From Chrysemys picta bellii (taxonomy: Eukaryota; Chordata; Testudines; Emydidae), in contig NC_088805.1 of NCBI RefSeq assembly GCF_011386835.1, forward strand, positions 17,914,836 through 17,978,835: DNA of 64,000 bases. Direction: 5' to 3'. Both the position numbers and the translations under genes were made by a program. How positions within the stretch are numbered: position 1 is the first letter of the stretch; the number at the start of each line of letters is the position of its first letter. This document shows, one piece after another, positions 48,801 to 60,418 of this stretch. A model generated the notes under the pieces. The model was not told the DNA's origin and made no database searches. It saw only the letters and a list, made by a program, of their open reading frames with translations.

Positions 48801-50050
48801 AAAATATGCTGAAAGCTGTTTTAGCCACTGAAATTATTAAGCACAAGCTTTGTTTTTTAGAAGTATAGATCTGAATTCCCCTTCCTCTCTAGAGTCTTCC
48901 CACTTGACAGACACCAAGAAAGAAAACACAAGCAAGGACTCTTAGAATAGCCTCCAACTGCATTCAGACCTGCAGTGACTATAAATGGAAGGGTAATACT
49001 AGTGATCTTTACTCAGGACTAAATAAAGGGACTTCACCCAGTATGACTGTCTCATTGTGACACAAGACAATCAGCAAAAACAAAGACGGGAGTTTTCTGT
49101 TTGCCTTCAAGATGCCAGCAAATGCAGATAAAAGTAACATTTCAGTACAGTCCGTCTACTGGACGCCTACTGATTTCACAATACAGCTGTCCAAAAAAAC
49201 AAAAACAAAAAAATATCACAAGAAAGCATGATTTAAGGCAAGAAGGAAAGACTTGAAAAGATTTTACACCCACACAAAATACATTTCAGATAAATAGATC
49301 AGTGCTTAGAAGCAGACTTTGTGAACTAGGAGATTCTTAGCATCACTCAAAACACAGAAAACAATAACATTATCCAATGATTAATAAACTTGATATTCGC
49401 CTGGTCCAAGAACACCTGATTGCTCAGAGTTTAAAGATGTGAGGTTTGATGGTTAAAATAGGTCTCCCCTCCTTCCAACAAATTCTCTCTATCTGCTTTT
49501 TGGCAAGAATAAAAAAAAGCCCCCAGAATTAAAACTGTTGTCCTACAGTTAGATTCTTCTAATGCCCGTTAAATACAGAGGTTGTCCCCTATATAATCTC
49601 AAGGTCATATTCACCTCATTCCTTTTTGCACAGCACAGCATCTATTATATCTAGCATTCTGCTACTTATCTTGAGCACAATAAATTTGTCAGAGTTGCCA
49701 ATAGATCACAGCTCTAAAGTGCATTTTCACTGTCTATTAAGTAAACAAAAATATCTTTTAACAATGTATTTTAAAAGCTAGTATAAGTACATGTGTGATC
49801 CGCGGTACATATAAACTACATCATCTCTTTCAAATATCCTCTAAAAAAAAAAAATTTAACTATTCACACAGGCCCTTCTTCTCTCCATCAATAATCATTA
49901 CATACCTCCCCTCTCTTTGCAAATGTGCAACTTGTCTAATTAAGATTATATGCTCCTGAGGGCAGGAAATATGCATCATTGATGGCCCTAGTCCTGTAAA
50001 ATCAGCTCCACGCAGGAAGACCTTGGTGCACAGGTCGTTCCAATTGTAGG
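45811..50050. other. No gene recognised
   Basis: AT-rich unique DNA with a GA/CA tract at 47100-47138 and an L2 tail listed separately. No open frame exceeds 70 codons and none has coding character that I can support. Confidence 0.5.
47921..48016 (+). repeat. L2-type LINE 3' tail fragment
   Basis: The text ctctacagtgcctagcacaa, then gtgtcctggtccaagac, then atagtaatagaaataaat and an (AAT)-rich end is the L2-type 3' terminus in + orientation. It matches the tail motif at 1015. Confidence 0.5.
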
Positions 50051-50058
50051 ATCAGGAA

Positions 50059-50203
50059 CAGAGCTGGCGCTAGGCATAAGTAGACTAAGCAATTGCTTAG
50101 GGCCCCAAGCTGCTCAAGAAGGCCCCCTATTCACTTTTTATTAAGTGTTGGGCGGGGGCAAATATTGCTGTTTAGGGCCCACAATGGGCTAGCACTACCT
50201 CTG
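50059..50203. mobile_element. hAT MITE
   Basis: The left end cagagctggcgctaggc and the complement of the right end, cagaggtagtgctagccc, are inverted repeats. The flanks atcaggaa (50051-50058) and atcaggac (50204-50211) match at 7 of 8. An inner pair, gcttagggcccc and tttagggccc, also recurs in the two halves. At 145 bp it is non-coding. Confidence 0.82.
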
Positions 50204-50573
50204 ATCAGGACCTCTCTTTGTAAAATGCTGTGTAAACTTATGGCACTAAAGAAATATTGTATAACATGCAAAATATTTCTATGCCAGAATGATGGCAGCT
50301 ATGTCAAATCTCTGTGTGTTGCTAACTTTGTCCACACTGTATTTCTACAATTAATGCCACCTCATTTCTAACACATTACCCTACCATGTAGAAATGACTT
50401 CTCAGATTACAACAGGTTGACGTCCAGTTTCTCATGAGTTGTTTGTTTCCTCATTTAGATTGAAGTTTTAGAGTTACATTATGTTCTAATATGCCTCACA
50501 CTAATCCACCCCCTGGCCTTGTCATCATCATCATCAACTATGGAAATTTATCCAATACGTTGCATGCTTCAAT

Positions 50574-53171
50574 AAGGACCGGATTAACCCATAAGCTAAT
50601 AAGGCTATAGCCTTAGCCCCTCCATTCTATATTGAAGTAACAGCTGAGCAATGGTAGCGGGGCCATCGGAAATTTTGTCTCATTAGACATTGTTTTGTAC
50701 AAATTAATCCATCAAGATTGTAAATTCAATTTATGGTGGTTGTGATTCTGTCTTTGTGGGCTAAGTGTCTGTAGGCCCAAGCAATATTGAACTTTATACA
50801 CAGTAGATCTACTCTGGACAATAGAAGCCATGTCGAAGAAAGGAGGATGGCAGAAATTGAAGAAGGCCAAAGACAGACAGCAAAGACAAAAGGTAATGCT
50901 GAAAGGTAGTCCTTCTCTAAAGTTTTCTCCTCCTACTAAGTCTGGTGATGAGGAAGTTCAGGCGAATACCAGCCCAAGTGAACCTGCTGAGCCTGATGAA
51001 GAGGAGCAGCCTCCTATAACTCTTCTAGCTGCAGTCTCACTCCACTCCTCTGAAGACTTTACTACTGATATCCTTCTCCAATGATCCAGGTATGTGGGAC
51101 ATGACTTCTCAAGATCTCATTGCATATTGGACTGAGAAGGTCCCACAGAAATGCCAGAATCTAGATGCTGATTTTTCATTGACAAAGCAAGAGTACACCA
51201 ATCAGAATCATTATCTGACAAAATCAATGTTTGAATATGTGAAGCCTAACAAAACAGATTGACAAGCGAGAATGGCTCATCTATTCGGCCTCTCAGAAGA
51301 AAGTGTACTGTTTTTATTACTGCCTGTTTTCTGACACCAAAAGGTGGGGAATGTTCTGTAAAGGCTTCAGTGATTGGAAGAATACTGTATACATTACCAA
51401 TCATGCAATAAGTGAGCGGCATACATTGCCAGTTAGCAACTACCATGCCTGAAAGAAGGTTAGTGGCAGAATTGATACTCAAATGGAAAACTAGTTTTTG
51501 GAAGCTTGTGCTGATTGGAAGAACGTTCTCAGATGTGTAGTTCAAACCATAGTTTTTCTTGCTGAGCTTGGGCTGCCATTCCATGGCTCAGATGAGAATG
51601 TTGTATCGAAACACAATGCCAATAACCTTGGCATTCTAGAGCTAATTGCTAAGTTCAAACCTTTCTTAGCTCAGCACATCCATGAACATGCAAAACATGA
51701 AAAAAGGCCATACAAAATAGTCTTTCATAAATATGATGTGATGAATTTATTGCACTGCTGGCAAAGACAATGCTACCAGCCATTGTAGATGAGATCAAAG
51801 ATGTGGGATATTTTTCAGTGTCCGTCAACTCAATACCAGATGTGTAACATGTAGCTCAGCTGACTGTCATCTTGCATTATGTGGTAGCCAGCGAACCAGT
51901 TGAGCATTTCATGACCTGCATAAACATCACCAGCCACACAGGGTAGAAACTTGCCTTGTACCTAACTTGATTTCCTCACCAAAAATGGGATTGACAGCAG
52001 CTTTTGTCATGGCTAGAGCTATAACAATGCAAGTAATATGAGTGGCAAATATTCAGGGATGCAGGCAAAGATAAAAGAGCGCAATGCTTTGATTGATTAC
52101 ATCCCATGTGCTGCACACTCACTCAACTTTGTTGGCCAGTCTACCGTGGATTGTTGCGTTGAAGCAGTTTGTTTTTGGATTTGTCCAAGAACTGTACAAT
52201 TTTTTCCTCTATCTCAACCAGTCGTTGGATGATTCTTAGAGATTCACTACCAAAGGGATGCCCAGTGCCCAAATCACTCTCAGGAACACGGTGGTGTGCC
52301 AATGCTGAAGCTGTGAATATAGCTGTATTGGTATACCCCAACAACCTTGAAGCACTAGAGAACATCAAGGATGATGAATCTCAAGAATCAGCAAGAAGAA
52401 AAGATGTGAAGATCCTGAGTGATGCAACTGCCCACTCATTCAGTGACAAGGCGGTCTTCAGAGTTAATACCTTCATCACACTCATTGACAAACTGAAGAG
52501 TTCATTAGAACATTGGATGAAATATTGACAAAACCTTTAGTGTACTGACAAATTTTTCACCTAACATTTCAAGTTCCAAAGTCAGTGAAGGTATCAAATG
52601 TCTGTGTCAAAAGTACCCAGATGATCTCCCAATAGATTTTACTAAAGAATTTCTTCAATTTGTTGAATTCACATCACTCTGATATCGAGAGAAATGACGA
52701 TGAAAGCAAATCTATTGGGATGTACTGAGTTATCATTAAATCCAATGTGATAGAACATTTCCCAAATGCTGAAACTGCCTTACTGCTGTATTTATCACTA
52801 ATGATCACGAACTGTAGGGGAGAATGTTCCTTCTCTCTTCTAACACGGGTCGAAAATGTCCTCCAATCCAGCATAACTCAAGAGCATCTCAGTGCTTTGT
52901 CCCTCTTGAGCATCGAGAATGAAATCATCAAGTGTCTCAATTACGATGATATCATTCATGACTTTGCCACAGCTAAAGCTAGTGGGGGAAAATTGTTTGA
53001 AGAATTGAGTGTAGTGAGAGTAGAATAAATTTGTTAATTTTACATAAATAAATATGTAAATATGTATGTAGATAAATATTTGATGACATGATTTTTTTGC
53101 AATACGTAATTCATACTTGGGCCCTTCCCTCTCATTAGCCTTAGGCCCCTCATAACCTTAATCTGGCCCTA
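50574..53171 (+). mobile_element. Decayed hAT transposon with recognisable ends
   Basis: The element begins aaggaccggattaaccc and ends ...ccttaatctggccct. The complement, agggccagattaaggt, pairs with the start; both resemble the CAGGGCCGGATTAA terminus of a hAT subgroup. Further in, ggctatagccttagcccc (left) and the complement of attagccttaggcccctc (right) pair again. The flanks gcttcaat (50566-50573) and gctgcaat (53172-53179) match at 7 of 8. The 2.6-kb length fits an autonomous hAT element with one transposase gene. Confidence 0.88.
50830..53028 (+). pseudogene. hAT transposase of the ZMYM/TTF zinc-finger type, heavily broken
   Basis: Family-like blocks appear in order but in different frames. 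They are an N-terminal basic start at 50830 (MSKKGGWQKLKKAKDRQQRQ) and a WTEKVPQKCQN block around 51130. A LPFHGSDENVVSKHNANNLG block follows at about 51570-51640, then NMSGKYSGMQAKIKERNALI at about 52034 with AAHSLNFVG. SGTRWCANAEA is at about 52290. The C-terminal dimerisation block FPNAETALLLYLSLMITNCR continues to 53028. This matches the layout of hAT transposases related to ZMYM1-like proteins. At least four frameshifts or stops make it non-functional. It would have bound the element ends and catalysed cut-and-paste transposition in the nucleus. Confidence 0.85.
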
Positions 53172-53192
53172 GCTGCAATCTTCATACTACAT

Positions 53193-53786
53193 CAGAGGGC
53201 CCCAAACTGTGGAGTGCGTCCCCCTGGGGGGAAGGGGTGCAGAAGAACGTTCTGGGGGGAGATGCATCGGGGTGGGCCAATCCCCATGGGTGGTGGGGAG
53301 GGAGCGCCAGCCAGACTCGCCCGGGCCCCAGCTCTGCTCCAGCACCACCCCAAGCCACAGCCCTGTCTCCCGGCCCACATCTGACCCCATCCCCAGCTAC
53401 AGTGTGGCCCCGCACCTCGCCATGGGCCTGGCTGCTGGCCCCCACCTTGGCCTGGCTGTGGCTTTGCTCCTGATCCCACCCCCACCTTGGCCACTGACTG
53501 CAGCCCTGTTCCCGGCCCAGACTAGGGGTGAGAGCAGCGCCATTCCCGGCTGCGGGCCCAGCTGTCAGCCTCCGCCACAGGCCAGGCTGCGGCTTTGCTC
53601 CTGCCCCCAGGCCGCGGCTCTGTCCCCGGCCCCAGACCTACGCCCAGCTGCAGCCCTAGCCTGTGCTCCCTTACCCCTGTCCACATCCCCCCTCCCTGGA
53701 GCCATGACCCCACTCCTGGCCCTCACTCCAGGAGGGCACAGCCAGGGGCGGGGGGGGCACAACCCTCAAAAGTTTGGGTACCACTG
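53193..53786. mobile_element. C-rich non-autonomous hAT-like element
   Basis: The left end cagagggccccaaactgtgg and the complement of the right end, cagtggtacccaaactttt, are inverted repeats. The flanks tactacat (53185-53192) and ttctacac (53787-53794) match at 6 of 8. The interior is a C-rich, loosely tandem cagccctgtccccggccca sequence. The 296-residue + strand frame starting at 53209 is Pro/Ala/Cys-rich low complexity generated by this repeat and is not a gene. The element lies 21 bp from the end of the hAT transposon. Confidence 0.72.
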
Positions 53787-53794
53787 TTCTACAC

Positions 53795-54911
53795 ATTACA
53801 ACTATTGTAGGTTGTTGGATATATTTTTTTTAAATGGACTGATTTTAAGACCTCATGAAAGAGGGAGCCTAATCTCACTAGCTAGAGGCAGATACAGCAT
53901 AGCACATGTATGTACTGTAGAAGGTTTTCAATATAGCTCTTCCAAGGACCTTAATCCTGACCTGCCACCGCCCTGCTATTCCAGTCTCTTCTGGTTGGAG
54001 ACAGTCAGCTGTGCGCTGTCTGCCAGCTGCAAAAGCAAGGAAGCCAAAAGAAAATATAGAATCTCAATCTACCATGTCAGTGCAGGACATTATCCCTAGG
54101 CCAGCTATTTAAGCAGCAGCAGTCTATGGGGTACACAGTACATCTTAAAGTACCTACAGGGAGATGAAACACCGAAGTACAGAGGTGGTTTACCACACCT
54201 GTACTGTCCAGTAATACCCAATTTCCATACTTGTTTCCAAGGTTCTCCACAGAGTGGCAGTGATAGTTCAAAACGTGCGGAATTCTAGCTATTGGTACCA
54301 GATGGCTCTCTGCATCAATGGCCAAAACATAAACAAGGGAGCAGCTCTCCAAAGGCTTCAGCACTCTCTGCCTTGCACGCCCTGGTCACCTTCCCTTTGC
54401 AGGCTTCTGCAGCAACCCATGCTTGCCGTTCATATAGCATCTCTGCCTGCTGCAGCAGCACAGAGTTCAAGAGAGGATGAGCCTCCAAGGAAGGAGGGGG
54501 CTGCATTCTTCTGTCTCAAGTGCTGGAGAGGATGCTTGCCACTATTTGAAAGTTATACATAAAGACAAGTTGACATTTTCAGGAGTACCTAAAGGGGTTA
54601 GGCACCCATTAATTTTCAGTCCCTTTAAGCACTTCTGAAAATCCCACCCACTCGTGGAAATGCAGTGGACTGGAAGAGTTTTACTGAGATAGAGCAGAAA
54701 AGTGCTAATTATACGTATTTTAGAAGAAAACAGTATTATCCAGCATATGGACAACCAGCCTGCGTGAATTTGCCCTCTATGTAGTACCTGAATGATTTCA
54801 ATAGAGGAATACAATAAAATGTCACCGGTGATCATTTATCACATCTTTTAAGCAATAATTCCTCTCCCTTCCCCATCCCCAATTGATTCTCTTTTCTTTA
54901 GGTTAAATTAC
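53795..54911. other. No gene recognised; one palindromic repeat scrap
   Basis: Mostly unique DNA. At 54562-54650 an inverted-repeat scrap reads gacattttcaggagtaccta ... gcacttctgaaaatccc, the same type of repeat as at 20140. No coding region is supported. Confidence 0.5.
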
Positions 54912-55032
54912 TTGTTCAGATCTTCCTCATGTATATTGTACAAGAAACTGTCTACATTTGCTGTAAATTTAACTGCCTTTTTAGAGATGCTTTTGCTCAG
55001 CAAAGCACGGAGATTGATTTGATTGCGCATGC
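54912..55032 (-). CDS. Candidate internal exon of a host gene (minus), gene unknown
   Basis: On the minus strand a long pyrimidine tract (tttctttttttcccctcacc, then cctccccttcag) precedes 55032. The 121-bp segment ends GAACAA at 54912, followed by the donor gtaattta. One frame is open: two bases, then 39 codons (start MRNQINLRALLSK, with a SISKKAVKFTANVDSFLYNI stretch, end HEEDLN), then two bases. Basic then acidic composition with regular hydrophobics is protein-like. The acceptor is the best in the window. I do not recognise the protein, and no neighbouring exon joins it with certainty. Confidence 0.38.
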
Positions 55033-55973
55033 CTGAAGGGGAGGGGTGAGGGGAAAAAAAGAAACAGTGTTGTGAAAGCAACAATTTGCATCTTAACATC
55101 TGGCATTTAACCCGGGGGGGGGGGAGGAAAGGGGGGGGGGAGAGAGCAGTACCAGTGTAGTGGCTCTAAGATCATTATGACCAATATTTCTTTAATCAGT
55201 CCAAACAAAAGTGAAAAACTCAGCACTGCAAATAAATCCTGTTCAGTGATGGCAAACTTCAGTCGCCACAGGCCAACACCCAAAAGTTTGTTTACTCATG
55301 CAGATTTCATGAATCTTCAAAACAAAGGCCTCATCCTACTCCAACCGCATTCAATGATAAAACTCCCATCCACGCCAGGGGTACAGGATTGGGCCCTTCG
55401 GCAGGAAAGCCCTGAGAGTAGGCTCTCTGCTGAGATGCCTGGTACTTCCTGCTTCAAGTCAGATCAGAATACCAAAAGAGCAGTGTCTCCTGTACCTCAC
55501 TTCAGGGGTTCCTCCCAGAAGCAGGAAGTGCAGACTCATTCAAAAACAAAAACAAACAACCCACCACAAAAAGGTTACTCGGTGGGAGACAGGAAGTGAA
55601 CTAACCTTTCCCCACCCAGCCTCAGGAGAGGGCTGCTTCAAGTGGGTCCTTATTTTTCTTGGAACTACTTTGTCCTTCCCTAAAAAAAGACCTTGTTTAG
55701 GGGCCTGATCCCAGGAAGTGCTGCACTCAAAACTTCCTGTAGCTGCCAGGTACTCCACACCTCTCAGAATCAATCTCTAGACTGAAGTAGCAGAAGCATC
55801 ATCAAAATGTGTGCAATTGAAAGACACTCTCTCTCTCTGAAAAGCAGATGTAGGCGGATCCCAATGCAATTCCTTCTCTTTTCATGCATAGTAGTTTAGA
55901 GGAGGAGGAGTCCTACACTGCCTTCTAGCTATCTTCCCAATCTGTATAGGGGACAGAGACAGCTCAGACACTA
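55033..55973. other. No confirmed gene
   Basis: This holds the intron side of the candidate exon and a double G-run at 55114-55140 with quadruplex potential. The + strand frame at 55177-55599 (140 residues) has a Ser/Lys/Pro-rich composition, no recognised domain and no splice support; it overlaps a minus-strand frame and is probably chance. Confidence 0.45.
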
Positions 55974-55981
55974 GGCTGTTG

Positions 55982-56126
55982 TAGGGTGACCAGACAGCAA
56001 GTGTGAAAAAAATCGGGACAGGGGATTGGGGGGGGGGGGGGGGGGGGGGGTAATAGGAGCCTATATAAGAAAAAGACCCAAAAAATGGTGACTGTCCCTA
56101 TAAAATCAGGACATCTGGTCACCCTA
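55982..56126. mobile_element. hAT-type MITE (TAGGGTGACCAGA ends)
   Basis: Perfect inverted ends tagggtgaccaga (55982) and tctggtcaccctaa-type (ending 56126) flank an interior with atcgggacaggggat and a run of about 21 G interrupted by one t-g boundary at its edge (56028-56050). Both flanks read ggctgttg (55974-55981 and 56127-56134). The internal segment tatataagaaaaagacccaa is typical of this abundant turtle MITE. Confidence 0.9.
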
Positions 56127-56134
56127 GGCTGTTG

Positions 56135-58757
56135 TCACATGAGAATGAAGTGTAGGAGGGGAGTGCTGGTGTGATTACAACTTAATACCTAGGTCTGATT
56201 TCTAGCTATTGTTTCAGATCTTTGTAAGGGCCCCAGAGGCTTTTGGGCATGTGGTTACAGAATTATACATTCTTACCTGTACACTGAACATTGCTCTGAG
56301 GGGGAATTTCACCTCAGAGGGCGCTGGGTTTAAATCCACTATCTTTATGCCCCAACTGGAGTTGAAGTTGAAGTGGTGAATTTCACCTTAAGGACATAAC
56401 ACACTTCATATTGGTTTCCTCCTAGATTCGCAAGTTCGTACAGCAGGACATCCCTTTACAGATGAAGTGTTATATCTGCATCGTGCAGCATAGGAGCCTG
56501 AACAGTCTCTAGTCATTCCAGGTTTTTGTCATTTGAGCAGCACAAAAAGTAGCTGTCCCAACAGAACATGTCCGAAACCTAAAATCCTCTAAAAACTGTA
56601 CTAAAAATAAATGGTGAGCCTATTTAAATTAATCGGAGCATGTGGCAACGCAGAATCACACAAAACAAAGAATACAGCACAGTTAGCTTGCAAGCCACCA
56701 CAGATCTAAAACCATGTTGACCGTGAACAATAGATACTGTTTGACTGTACAACAAGCTGCATGTAATAACAATGTTCTTCCAGGTTATTCGCTTATAAGA
56801 ACCCTGGGAGCGGGAATGACCACCTTTCCCCTCAAAAAACATACATAGGGATACAGCCCCTGACTTTACTGTACATGCCTAAGGGGGGTGTGTGTGTGTG
56901 TGTCACACACACACACACACCCTCTATAATATTTACTGTATTTAATTTAAAAAACAGACCAACTTGAAATGTGTTACTATTTAGAAAATATATGCAGGTT
57001 CTGAAGCCATAAGGCTTCTGGAAGAACTATACCAGGAAGATGGAGCACATGAAGAATAGAAATTTAAAACAGAACTTGTGACACCTGCCTCAATCTAGAA
57101 CCTAAGCAGCAGGGGTCCTACTTTGAAGCTGGGCAAAACAAGCATGCCTGAACTTTAATTGGTTATAAAGCACTGTGCTCCCTAGACATTCTGTGCAATG
57201 ATAAACATTAAACTACAACAAAAACTGTTTTTAAACACACCACCTTAAAACTCAAAAAGATTAAGCCAATTATCTGATACAAAAGCAGGTTGAAAACTGG
57301 AAACGGAGAGCAAGGTAATAGACTTATTTAGATTTAACCCTTGTGGCTATCATAAACTGTAGGCACATTATATAACCTATAGAGAATCACAGCCAAGGAC
57401 AAAGCTTTAGACCGGCAGTGTGACTTCCTTCATCTTCCAAAACCCAAAACAGCAACTATTAGATATGGGACCAACACTGATCATGGTTTTTAATCCACCC
57501 CCCAGAAGGGGAAAAGAGTGTTCAGGTGCTTCATTATTACAGACTGAATTCAGGGAACAGGGAGTTACACAGTATCCACCACAAAGGCATGAGTCACTTG
57601 CCTCCTTCATGGAGCCGGATATAGTGGGTAGTATTCTGAGTGAAGGTACCTGACAAGATGAGACTCAAGGAGGTCCTAGGCTCTGGCTAGGATTTAAAAC
57701 AAGGACTGCCCGCTTATGGGACAGCCAACCATTTAATAGGCAGCCATTAGAAAGAATAGCCACGCTCACCATGGCACTGCCAATCAATCACTTGGAATAC
57801 TGCAGTTAATGGCATTGGTTCTTTATGTTATGGCTGCTCCATCAGCCAAGATAATAGAAGGCAGAGTTTTGTCTTATGCCTCTCTTACTCATACATCCTT
57901 TAATCTGATACAGAAACTCCCCCATACCTCCAAGTTTCCTTTCCTCTTTTTGCTCCCCTTAAACTCTTAACAGTGGGGCTACTACTTCACGCTGTGCTAC
58001 CTGTCTGAAAAACAGCTTCAATTTCTGTCATGAGAATTCTTTATGAGGGAATCTACATTAAGACTTCAGGGGCACATGCTCTATGAGATGGGTAGCCAGC
58101 AGAGAAGCATGCTACCTTGGGTTCTGTTTTCTTGATCCATCTTCCTCTACCATATCAAGATGAGCCATTTAAAATATATATATCACATTTTCCAGTTTTA
58201 AAAACACACAGATACAAATCCTATTTATGCCTGGGAGGGGGAAAAAAAAAATCACTTAATTCTAACTGGAGTTCACTATGTCATGACCTCTAGCTGTCAT
58301 TTCCTATTTAGTCTACCCATGTCACCATTGAGCCATCTTTCCGGAAGCAGTGGGTGGCAGGGAACTTAACTGAAGAAGTTGCAACCTTGGGAAGACTCCA
58401 ATTACTGTCCCTAATGCTACGTGTCTCCCTTAGCAAACCACTTGCACAGCAGTGTAATTGTCAAAACAAAAACACTAAAGATGTTATTACACTTTGTATA
58501 ATGGATTTGTGTTATGTTGTGCAAAGCTTTGAGAGCCCTTTAAGAATCTATTCTCCAAAGCTCTGCATTCTACCACTTTGATATTAGTAAAATATTGTAA
58601 TATGGGACTGCTAGTTCGAGCAATTTGGGGAATAATTTTAAACTTTATCACTATAGGACTGGAGACTGGCCTGAGTCAATAAAATTCAGTTCTGGACTTT
58701 CTCAAATTTCCAGGGTGTTCAGATCTGAAATTTTGGTTTAACCCCAAGGTGGACAAC
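56135..58757. other. No gene recognised
   Basis: AT-rich unique DNA with a self-complementary (GT)n(CA)n tract at 56887-56920 that could fold into a hairpin. No coding region is supported. Confidence 0.5.
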
Positions 58758-58769
58758 TAGAGTTCAGAT

Positions 58770-58995
58770 TTCAGAGTAGCAGCCGTGTTAGTCTGTATCC
58801 GCAAAAAGAAGAACAGGAGTACTTGTGGCACCTTAGAGACTAACAAATTTATTAGAGCATAAGCTTTTGTGGACTACAGCCCACTTCTTCAGATGCTATA
58901 TGCATCCGAAGAAGTGGGCTGTAGTCCACGAAAGCTTATGCTCTAATAAATTTGTTAGTCTCTAAGGTGCCACAAGTACTCCTGTTCTTCTTTTT
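58770..58995. mobile_element. Palindromic Penelope-like terminal-repeat copy C
   Basis: A second subfamily. The long left arm starts ttcagagtagcagccgtgtt and passes gcaaaaagaagaacaggagt. The right arm is the complement of its inner part and stops at ctgttcttctttttt. The flanks are a perfect 12-bp duplication, tagagttcagat (58758-58769 and 58996-59007). The centre is gatgctatatgcatcc, with a hammerhead-like core on each side. The inner arms pair over about 100 bp. Confidence 0.72.
58906..58943 (+). ncRNA. Hammerhead-ribozyme-like motif, copy C plus arm
   Basis: The order is CCGAAGA (58906-58912; T-to-C at the second core base), helix II GTGG...CCAC with loop, GAAA (58930-58933), GC-TTAT-GC-TC to 58943. 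The opposite arm on the minus strand (58855-58892) keeps CTGAAGA but has AAAA in place of GAAA. Each arm has therefore lost one invariant core base, and neither should be catalytically competent. Confidence 0.35.
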
Positions 58996-59007
58996 TAGAG
59001 TTCAGAT

Positions 59008-60306
59008 GTAGATCAAATTTTAATATTCAGAAGTATTCCGAATGTGTGTGTGTTCATCCATCTTTAAACAGTTTAAAAAAAATGAGCCAATAAATACAAA
59101 GTTGTTGTTGAAGCAAAAAGCTCCCATTGTGTGTGTGTCTCCCCACAGCAACTACAAAGAATACTGTATCAGAATTTATCACTCACAGGACATAGTGTGG
59201 GCAAAAGACTTTATGACAAGGCTTAAGGAAAGTGACTGGGATAATTCTGTTAAAGAACAGCAATAAAACTTAGTTTCTTTGGACTGGGGTAATAAACACT
59301 TTGTAAAACTCTACATGGAACTGCAAGTGCCTGCATCACCCCAAATTTCATGAGAAGGAGCTGCTACTATTCTGGTTTAGTTATAGTTTATAAACTTGAA
59401 TCAAGTGCAGAAAAGGAATGAAACAGGTGTGTTATTGCCAGAACAAGCTGTTGAAAAGGTGCAACCCTGATGTCACTTTTACAGCCAAAAAAAATATTCT
59501 ATTGTTTAAACCTCCCATATGATACACTTGTCATTAGAACTCATGGCTAACAATTCCATGAGTCCCTGCCACCAGCCGCAGCAGAAAAAAAGCTTTCATT
59601 TACTTTAGAGTTGAAGCAAGCTGAAATCCCAAGAGATAACCAGCTTACAATGAAATTCAAATGAATCTTTCCTTAAATAAGTCCACACACTTGTAAGGTT
59701 GTTAGAAAGGACTTTGAAGTAAAAAATGGAATCGCAGTTAAAATTGGCAGGTAAATATATATTCCTGAATCACACAAGCACCCACGTTTCAGAGCAGGAG
59801 TTCCAAAACTTCAAAACTAAACAAAAAACCCACTTGTCAACTTGTACTGTAAGTACAAGGGACCGCTGAGGTTTCATAAAGGAAGGTTGCATTCTGGGAT
59901 ATGTCAATTAAAATTAAGAATGAAATAACTCTGTGCAATGGTGCTGAATGGCTCTCTCTCTCAAGAGACCACAAACCCAAAACTGAGATTTCAGATCTGT
60001 AATCTTACGTTTATATTCTTAACTCTTCGTTTTCCAACAAATTGATTTATCAGCACAAGTCATAATTCCCTCTGCCACTTCAATCTCTCCACTACATTCC
60101 AAAACAGGTTATAATGATAATCACATCTGCCAGCCGGAAGGGCTAGATTCTAATTTCACTTCCACAAGCATACATCAGGAGTACACTAGCACAAAAGGTT
60201 GAAAGGTACACTAGGTATAAAAATCACTGCAAATGACATCAGAATTGGACCCAAAATCTTTCCGTCTAAAAACTAAATACATTTTGCAATTCACAATAGT
60301 TCAGTT
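59008..60306. other. No gene recognised
   Basis: AT-rich unique DNA. The + strand frame 59042-59266 (74 residues) lies in ordinary sequence with no recognised domain. Confidence 0.5.
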
Positions 60307-60418
60307 CAGGGCTTTGGAGCTGTGCTCCGGCTCCGCTGCAGCTCCAGGCAAAAACCTGCAGCTCCACTGCTCCGGAGCTGCTCCGCGCTCCAGCTCCGGG
60401 CTCCACTCCAAAGCACTG
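60307..60418. repeat. ctccgg-rich foldback repeat
   Basis: The ends cagggctttggagc and, on the complement of the right side, cagtgctttggagtgg form inverted repeats around a ctgcagctccaggcaaaaacctgcagctcc-type palindromic interior (60340-60370). It looks like a small MITE that I believe is widespread in turtles. The flanks gttcagtt and gataacta do not match, so insertion mechanics are unproven. Confidence 0.55.

Noticed and set aside
53209..54099. 296-residue + strand open frame
   Set aside because: Its first two thirds are the C-rich interior of the hAT-like element at 53193-53786, with Pro/Ala/Cys low complexity and several overlapping open frames on both strands. No domain and no splice context.
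55177..55599. 140-residue + strand frame
   Set aside because: Ser/Pro/Lys-rich with no recognised motif, overlapping an open minus frame; no splice sites at its limits.
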